DNA from: Lutispora sp003527145
GTDB lineage: Bacteria; Bacillota; Clostridia; Lutisporales; Lutisporaceae
Assembly (NCBI GenBank): GCA_029983695.1
Contig: JASBZB010000003.1
Location: 124,001 to 188,000 of the forward strand
Direction: 5' to 3'
Length of the DNA: 64,000 nucleotides
This document shows, piece by piece, positions 59,922 through 64,000 of the stretch (position 1 is the first letter of the stretch; every line of letters begins with the position of its first letter). The position numbers were made by a program, and so were the translations under genes. The notes beneath the pieces were generated by a model. The model was not told the origin of the DNA. It did not search any database and saw nothing but the letters and a program-made list of their open reading frames with translations.

Positions 59922-60163
59922 TCGACCTCGTTTTCAGAAATACATTCATCAATTGGTGTTTTTAAGCCTTCCATGATGCGTTCGCGCATATTCGGAATGG
60001 AGCATAGATAAAGTGTTTCCATCAAGCCGTTATAATCATCTTCACTGATAATTACTGCATTTCCGTCTTTAGTGCTGATGTTGACAGGCTCATTATATTT
60101 TATTGTTTGTTCCAACATGTTAAACAGATTCTTTCTGAAATTAGTGATATTTGTATTAATCAT
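59915..60163 (-). CDS. yefM: YefM/Phd-type antitoxin
   Basis: 82 residues from ATG 60163; GGAGG is seven to eight bases upstream on the minus strand. NTNITNFRKNLFNMLEQTIKYNEPVNISTKDGNAVIISEDDYNGLMETLYL is the Phd/YefM DNA-binding fold; the acidic C-terminal part (CISENEVEW) binds YoeB. It autorepresses with YoeB through the palindromes just upstream. Confidence 0.94.
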   Translation of the reverse strand: MINTNITNFRKNLFNMLEQTIKYNEPVNISTKDGNAVIISEDDYNGLMETLYLCSIPNMRERIMEGLKTPIDECISENEVEW

Positions 60164-60190
60164 GCCATATACCTCCAATCTATCTTGTAT

Positions 60191-60246
60191 GTACATTATA
60201 ATGTACGCAAATGATATTGTCAATGTTAATGTACATTATAATGTAC
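60191..60246 (-). promoter_or_regulatory. Two identical YefM operator palindromes
   Basis: GTACATTATAATGTAC occurs at 60191-60206 and 60231-60246, 40 bp apart (near four helix turns). TGTACA half-sites are typical of yefM-yoeB operators. The first also holds TATAAT, a possible -10. Confidence 0.85.
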
Positions 60247-60267
60247 ACTTTTGTTTTAAATAAAAAT

Positions 60268-61152
60268 TTATCTTAGTACATTGACAAACTCCTGGGCTGC
60301 TGCAGGGAGGGGGATGTCTTTGTGTATCAGCAGCCCCAGGCATCTGGGGCTTATATTTTCTTTGAGATTTATCTGAAAAAGGCTGCCTTCACCCATGGCA
60401 AGGGAGGCAGCTTCTTTTGTCACATAGGATATGCCAAGGCCTATCTTTGCCATATCTATCAACAGGTCCACACTGGACAACTCGATTTCGGGCTTTACAT
60501 TTAAACCATGCTGCTGAAACAGCTTATCGAAAAAAACTCTTGTATTGGTGTTTTTTTCTAAAGCCAGCAAAGGGTATTGTGAAAGCTCTGCCAGAGATAT
60601 AGTCTTTCCCTTCAGCTGTTCATACTTTTTTCCTGCTGTAAAAATATCATCGACCTGTTTCAGTATCCGGACTTCAAAGCTCTTATACTTATTTTCCTCA
60701 TCTATATTCACAACTGCCAAATCGACTTCGCCCTTTTGCAAAAGGCTTGTGCACACCGGGGAGGTTCTGTTTATTATATGGATTTTGATATTGGGGTACA
60801 AATCGTTGTATTTTTCTATATAAGGCAGCAGGAAATGCCGGCATATGGTGTCGCTGGCGCCTATCCTGACCTCCCCTTCCTTGAGGTTCTGAATCTCGTC
60901 CAAAAGCCGCTCTCCTTTGGAAAAAAGGTTGACGGCTTGCTCCACATATGCAAAAAGCTTTTCTCCCTCCGCAGAAAGCCTTATATTTTTTGTATTTCTT
61001 ATAAAAAGCCTGCTGCCCAGCTTTGCTTCAAGAGTTTTTATGGATTGGCTCACCGCCGATTGGGAAATATAAAGCTTGGAGGCAGCTTCTGAAAAGCTTT
61101 TGTACCTGCCTACATAGTAAAAAACCTTGTAAAGCTCGAAATTGACATCCAT
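60268..61152 (-). CDS. LysR-family transcriptional regulator
   Basis: 294 residues from ATG 61152; AAGGAGGG lies upstream, so the longer frame to 61257 is not used. The HTH is KSFSEAASKLYISQSAVSQSIKTLEAKLGSRLFIR, and the rest is the LysR substrate-binding domain (GEVRIGASDTICRHFLLPYIEKYNDLYPNIKIHI). It is divergent from purL across a 185-base gap and may control it, but LysR control of purL is not standard, so the target is uncertain. Confidence 0.9.
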   Translation of the reverse strand: MDVNFELYKVFYYVGRYKSFSEAASKLYISQSAVSQSIKTLEAKLGSRLFIRNTKNIRLSAEGEKLFAYVEQAVNLFSKGERLLDEIQNLKEGEVRIGASDTICRHFLLPYIEKYNDLYPNIKIHIINRTSPVCTSLLQKGEVDLAVVNIDEENKYKSFEVRILKQVDDIFTAGKKYEQLKGKTISLAELSQYPLLALEKNTNTRVFFDKLFQQHGLNVKPEIELSSVDLLIDMAKIGLGISYVTKEAASLAMGEGSLFQINLKENISPRCLGLLIHKDIPLPAAAQEFVNVLR

Positions 61153-61337
61153 ATATAAGCCCTCCTTATAAATAACATTAGAAACATTAATTATTATAAT
61201 TAATAATACTATGCTAAACTTTAATTGTAAAGCACTGAAAACTCGAAGCTTTTGCAATCGTTATCAGCTAGCAAAACAAATGATTGCGGCAAAAACAAAA
61301 TTTAAACGGGATAAATAAAAATGGGAGTGAAATATAT

Positions 61338-64000
61338 ATGAACAATGTAAGACGAATATTCGTGGAGAAAAAGCCTGATTTTGCAGTAGAAGCAAAATCT
61401 CTTCTGGCAGATTTGAAGGAGAATTTGGGAATAAAAGGACTTGAAGCTTTAAGGATAATAAGGAGATATGATGTAGAGGGCATAAGCGATGAGGTTTATG
61501 AAAAGGCCAGAAATACCATCTTTTCCGAACCGCCCATAGATTTCGTATATGATGAAGAATTGAAGAACGATGAAAAGGATGAAGTATTCGGAGTGGAGTA
61601 TCTGCCCGGCCAATATGACCAGCGGGCTGATTCGGCTGCTCAATGTCTTCAGATAATAAGCATAAAAGACAAGCCGGTCGTCAGGACTGCCAATATTATA
61701 GTGCTGAAAGGGAGCATATCGGAGCAGGAGCTTTCAAAAATCAAATCCTATTATATAAATCCCGTTGAGATGAGGGAGGCAGCTCTCGGAAAATTCAGCA
61801 GCTTGGCATCTGAGGCTCAAATTCCTGAAAACGTTATGGTTTTAGAGGGCTTTATCCACGAAACAGCCGAAGGGCTTAAAGCCTTGCAAAGCAGGCTGGG
61901 TCTTGCTATGAGCCTTGAAGACCTGGCTTTTTGTCAGGATTATTTCAAAAAAACTGAGAAAAGGAACCCTACTATCACTGAGATAAGGGTTATTGATACC
62001 TATTGGTCCGATCACTGCAGACATACCACCTTTGACACAATAATCGATGAGGTTGCTATTGATGAGGGTAAATACAAAGATGTGATCCAAAAAGCCTTTG
62101 GGCTTTATTCGGAAGGAAGAAGCTTTGTATATCAAGAAAAGAAGAAAGAAATATGCCTTATGGATATGGCCCAGATGGCTATGAAAGAGATGAGAAAGAG
62201 AGGCCAACTGGAGGATCTGGAAATATCCGATGAAATAAACGCCGCCAGCATCGAAGTGGAAGCAGAGGTTGACGGCAAGACGGAAAAATGGCTGGTCATG
62301 TTCAAAAATGAGACACACAACCATCCCACCGAGATAGAGCCTTTCGGCGGAGCTGCCACATGCTTGGGCGGCGCCATAAGGGACCCTCTTTCGGGAAGGT
62401 CTTATGTTTATGGAGCTATGAGGATCAGCGGAAGCGGCGATCCCAGGACCCCTGTAGCTGATACCATAACCGGCAAGCTGCCCCAGAGAAAGATAACTAC
62501 AGGTGCCGCAGCGGGCTACAGCTCCTATGGCAATCAGATAGGCCTTGCAGCAGGGCAAATAGCGGAGGTTTACCATGAAGGCTTTGTTGCCAAGAGGATG
62601 GAATTAGGAGCTGTGGTTGGAGCGGCTCCCAAGTCTAATGTGGTAAGGAAGGCTCCTTCTGCCGGCGATGTTGTAATCTTGCTGGGAGGAAGGACCGGAA
62701 GAGACGGCTGCGGCGGAGCTACAGGCTCTTCGAAGGAGCATGATGAGAAATCCCTTGAAACCAGCGGAGCAGAGGTGCAAAAAGGGAATGCGCCTACAGA
62801 GCGAAAAATCCAGAGGCTTTTCAGAGATCCAAAGGTCAGCACTATGATAAAGAAATGCAACGACTTCGGCGCAGGCGGAGTATCTGTGGCTATCGGAGAA
62901 TTGGCGGACGGGCTCCATATAAATCTTGATGCGGTGCCGAAGAAGTATGAAGGCCTGGATGGGACTGAGCTGGCCATATCCGAATCCCAGGAGCGAATGG
63001 CGGTTGTCATAAGCCCCGAGAATGAAGAGGAGTTTATCCGGATGGCGGTTGAAGAAAATCTGGAAGCCGTTGCGGTGGCTCATGTGACCGATGGAAACAG
63101 GCTGACCATGATGTGGAGAAACAATCCCATAGTGGATATCAGCAGAGAGTTTTTAGATACCAACGGCATAAGGCAAAAGACCAATGTAAGAATAGCAATG
63201 CCTCAAGGAGAAGATATTTTCAGCGGCAGAAAAGCCGATGTTTCAGATATGAAAAAAGCCTGGCTGGAGAATTTGGAGGACTTGAACGTATGCAGCCAAA
63301 AAGGGCTCGTGGAGAAATTTGACTCTACTGTTGGTTCCAATACTGTTTTGATGCCCTTTGGAGGGAAGCATCAGGCGACGCCCAGCGAAGGGCTTTTGAT
63401 GAAGCTTCCTGTACTGAGCGGAAATACAAGCACCGGGACGGTGATGACCTATGGCTACAATCCCTATATATCAAGCTGGAGCCCTTTCCATGGCGCCATA
63501 TATGCTGTAGTCCATGCCGTATCAAAGGTCGTAGCAATGGGCGGAGATTATAAGAGGGTCAGATTGACCCTCCAGGAGTATTTTGAAAAGTTAGGCAGGG
63601 ATGAGGAGAAATGGGGCAAGCCCTTCGCTGCTCTATTAGGAGCCTATATGGCTCAGAAGCATCTGGGCATACCTGCTATAGGAGGCAAGGACAGCATGTC
63701 CGGAACATTCCTGGATTTGAACGTGCCTCCTACTTTGGTGGCTTTCGCGCTGGCTCCCATGAATGTAGAGCATGCAGTGTCCCAGGAGTTCAAAGGCAAC
63801 CGCAGCCAAATTGTGTTATTGCCTGTGAAAAGGGATGAAGAAGGCTTGCCGGATTTTGAAAGCTTAAAAGAAACCTATGATAGAGTACATGAATTGGTCA
63901 AAGCGGGCCATGTGCTTTCCGCTTCCACTGTAAAAGAAGGCGGTGCCGCTGCTGCGCTGACTAAAATGTGCTTTGGGAATAGAATAGGTATGAAAGTTTT
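61338..64000 (+). CDS. purL: Phosphoribosylformylglycinamidine synthase PurL (long type), 3' end outside window
   Basis: Open frame of 887 codons to the edge, no stop reached. It begins MNNVRRIFVEKKPDFAVEAK and carries RVIDTYWSDHCRHTTFDTII, ETHNHPTEIEPFGGAATCLGGAIRDPLSG (AIRS-like ATP domain), GGRTGRDGCGGATGSS, NDFGAGGVSVAIGELADGL, and GIPAIGGKDSMSGTF in the second half. This is the single-chain clostridial/proteobacterial type (about 1200-1250 residues) with a C-terminal glutaminase expected beyond the window. It makes FGAM from FGAR in purine synthesis. GGGAGTG precedes the ATG. Confidence 0.95.
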   Translation, partial: MNNVRRIFVEKKPDFAVEAKSLLADLKENLGIKGLEALRIIRRYDVEGISDEVYEKARNTIFSEPPIDFVYDEELKNDEKDEVFGVEYLPGQYDQRADSAAQCLQIISIKDKPVVRTANIIVLKGSISEQELSKIKSYYINPVEMREAALGKFSSLASEAQIPENVMVLEGFIHETAEGLKALQSRLGLAMSLEDLAFCQDYFKKTEKRNPTITEIRVIDTYWSDHCRHTTFDTIIDEVAIDEGKYKDVIQKAFGLYSEGRSFVYQEKKKEICLMDMAQMAMKEMRKRGQLEDLEISDEINAASIEVEAEVDGKTEKWLVMFKNETHNHPTEIEPFGGAATCLGGAIRDPLSGRSYVYGAMRISGSGDPRTPVADTITGKLPQRKITTGAAAGYSSYGNQIGLAAGQIAEVYHEGFVAKRMELGAVVGAAPKSNVVRKAPSAGDVVILLGGRTGRDGCGGATGSSKEHDEKSLETSGAEVQKGNAPTERKIQRLFRDPKVSTMIKKCNDFGAGGVSVAIGELADGLHINLDAVPKKYEGLDGTELAISESQERMAVVISPENEEEFIRMAVEENLEAVAVAHVTDGNRLTMMWRNNPIVDISREFLDTNGIRQKTNVRIAMPQGEDIFSGRKADVSDMKKAWLENLEDLNVCSQKGLVEKFDSTVGSNTVLMPFGGKHQATPSEGLLMKLPVLSGNTSTGTVMTYGYNPYISSWSPFHGAIYAVVHAVSKVVAMGGDYKRVRLTLQEYFEKLGRDEEKWGKPFAALLGAYMAQKHLGIPAIGGKDSMSGTFLDLNVPPTLVAFALAPMNVEHAVSQEFKGNRSQIVLLPVKRDEEGLPDFESLKETYDRVHELVKAGHVLSASTVKEGGAAAALTKMCFGNRIGMKV

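Noticed and set aside
1..64000. tRNA or rRNA genes
   Set aside because: None recognised on either strand while reading; no cloverleaf-like GTTCRANNC-containing segment with matching acceptor arms was noticed. A tRNAscan run would be decisive.

Overview
The window reads as chromosome of an anaerobic, low-to-moderate GC member of the Clostridia (Bacillota). The support is strong Shine-Dalgarno sites with frequent TTG/GTG starts, CIRCE-controlled groESL, a monomeric [FeFe] hydrogenase, Moco-type and c-di-AMP riboswitches, twin ferredoxin/MinD ATPases with NifX-like partners, a tungstate transporter, and no respiratory genes. I cannot fix the genus from sequence alone.

Layout. 1-448: 3' end of an FMN-dependent glutamate synthase-like gene. 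523-4383: Cys-rich MerR regulator, Mrp/NBP35 carrier, two MinD-ferredoxin ATPases and two NifX-like proteins. 4407-7490: two small envelope/stress proteins on the minus strand, then CIRCE-groES-groEL. 7665-11563: moaC, mogA, then a promoter, Moco-type riboswitch and terminator in front of an [FeFe] hydrogenase and an ECF-type membrane protein. 11875-23922: accessory region with a degenerate subtilisin-RCC1 protein, a 1778-residue RHS protein, a putative immunity gene, an orphan RHS tip with a shortened immunity paralogue, an IS982-type element, an ART-like toxin-tip remnant and a wrecked formate dehydrogenase gene. 24026-27871: BusR-like regulator and glycine-betaine ABC transporter. 28286-37288: formate/nitrite channel, a second Moco-type riboswitch with tupBCA, two moeA, moaA and a MOSC protein. 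37586-38771: c-di-AMP riboswitch and a secreted peptidoglycan-binding protein. 39123-41952: larE, larB and a frameshifted larC (nickel-pincer cofactor). 42034-45214: guaB and guaA. 45309-47184: Fic/XRE pair, a ribbon-helix-helix mini-operon and a three-hairpin structure. 47252-54434: visibly GC-richer island with dipeptidase, cytosine/hydantoin-type permease, two DUF917 proteins and a PucR regulator. 54598-59608: opu pseudogene, then a two-protein DUF5058 membrane system with an M20 peptidase and a second PucR. 59652-64000: YoeB/YefM, LysR, and purL running off the edge.

How the genes connect. Molybdenum/tungsten metabolism is the main theme: moaC, mogA, two moeA, moaA, MOSC, tungstate uptake, a formate channel, and two riboswitches of the same class. 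In both riboswitches the conserved 3' strand of the aptamer can pair with the 5' arm and loop of the following terminator, which predicts OFF switches. One controls tungstate uptake. The other precedes the hydrogenase, so the cell may make hydrogenase when Mo/W cofactor is scarce and formate dehydrogenase cannot be filled. A second theme is c-di-AMP: a BusR-type repressor on an osmolyte transporter and a ydaO-type riboswitch on a wall protein. A third is purine/ureide-like chemistry: guaBA, purL, two PucR regulators and the DUF917/permease island. The RHS region is a recombining polymorphic-toxin locus with one intact toxin-like gene and two displaced or damaged tips.
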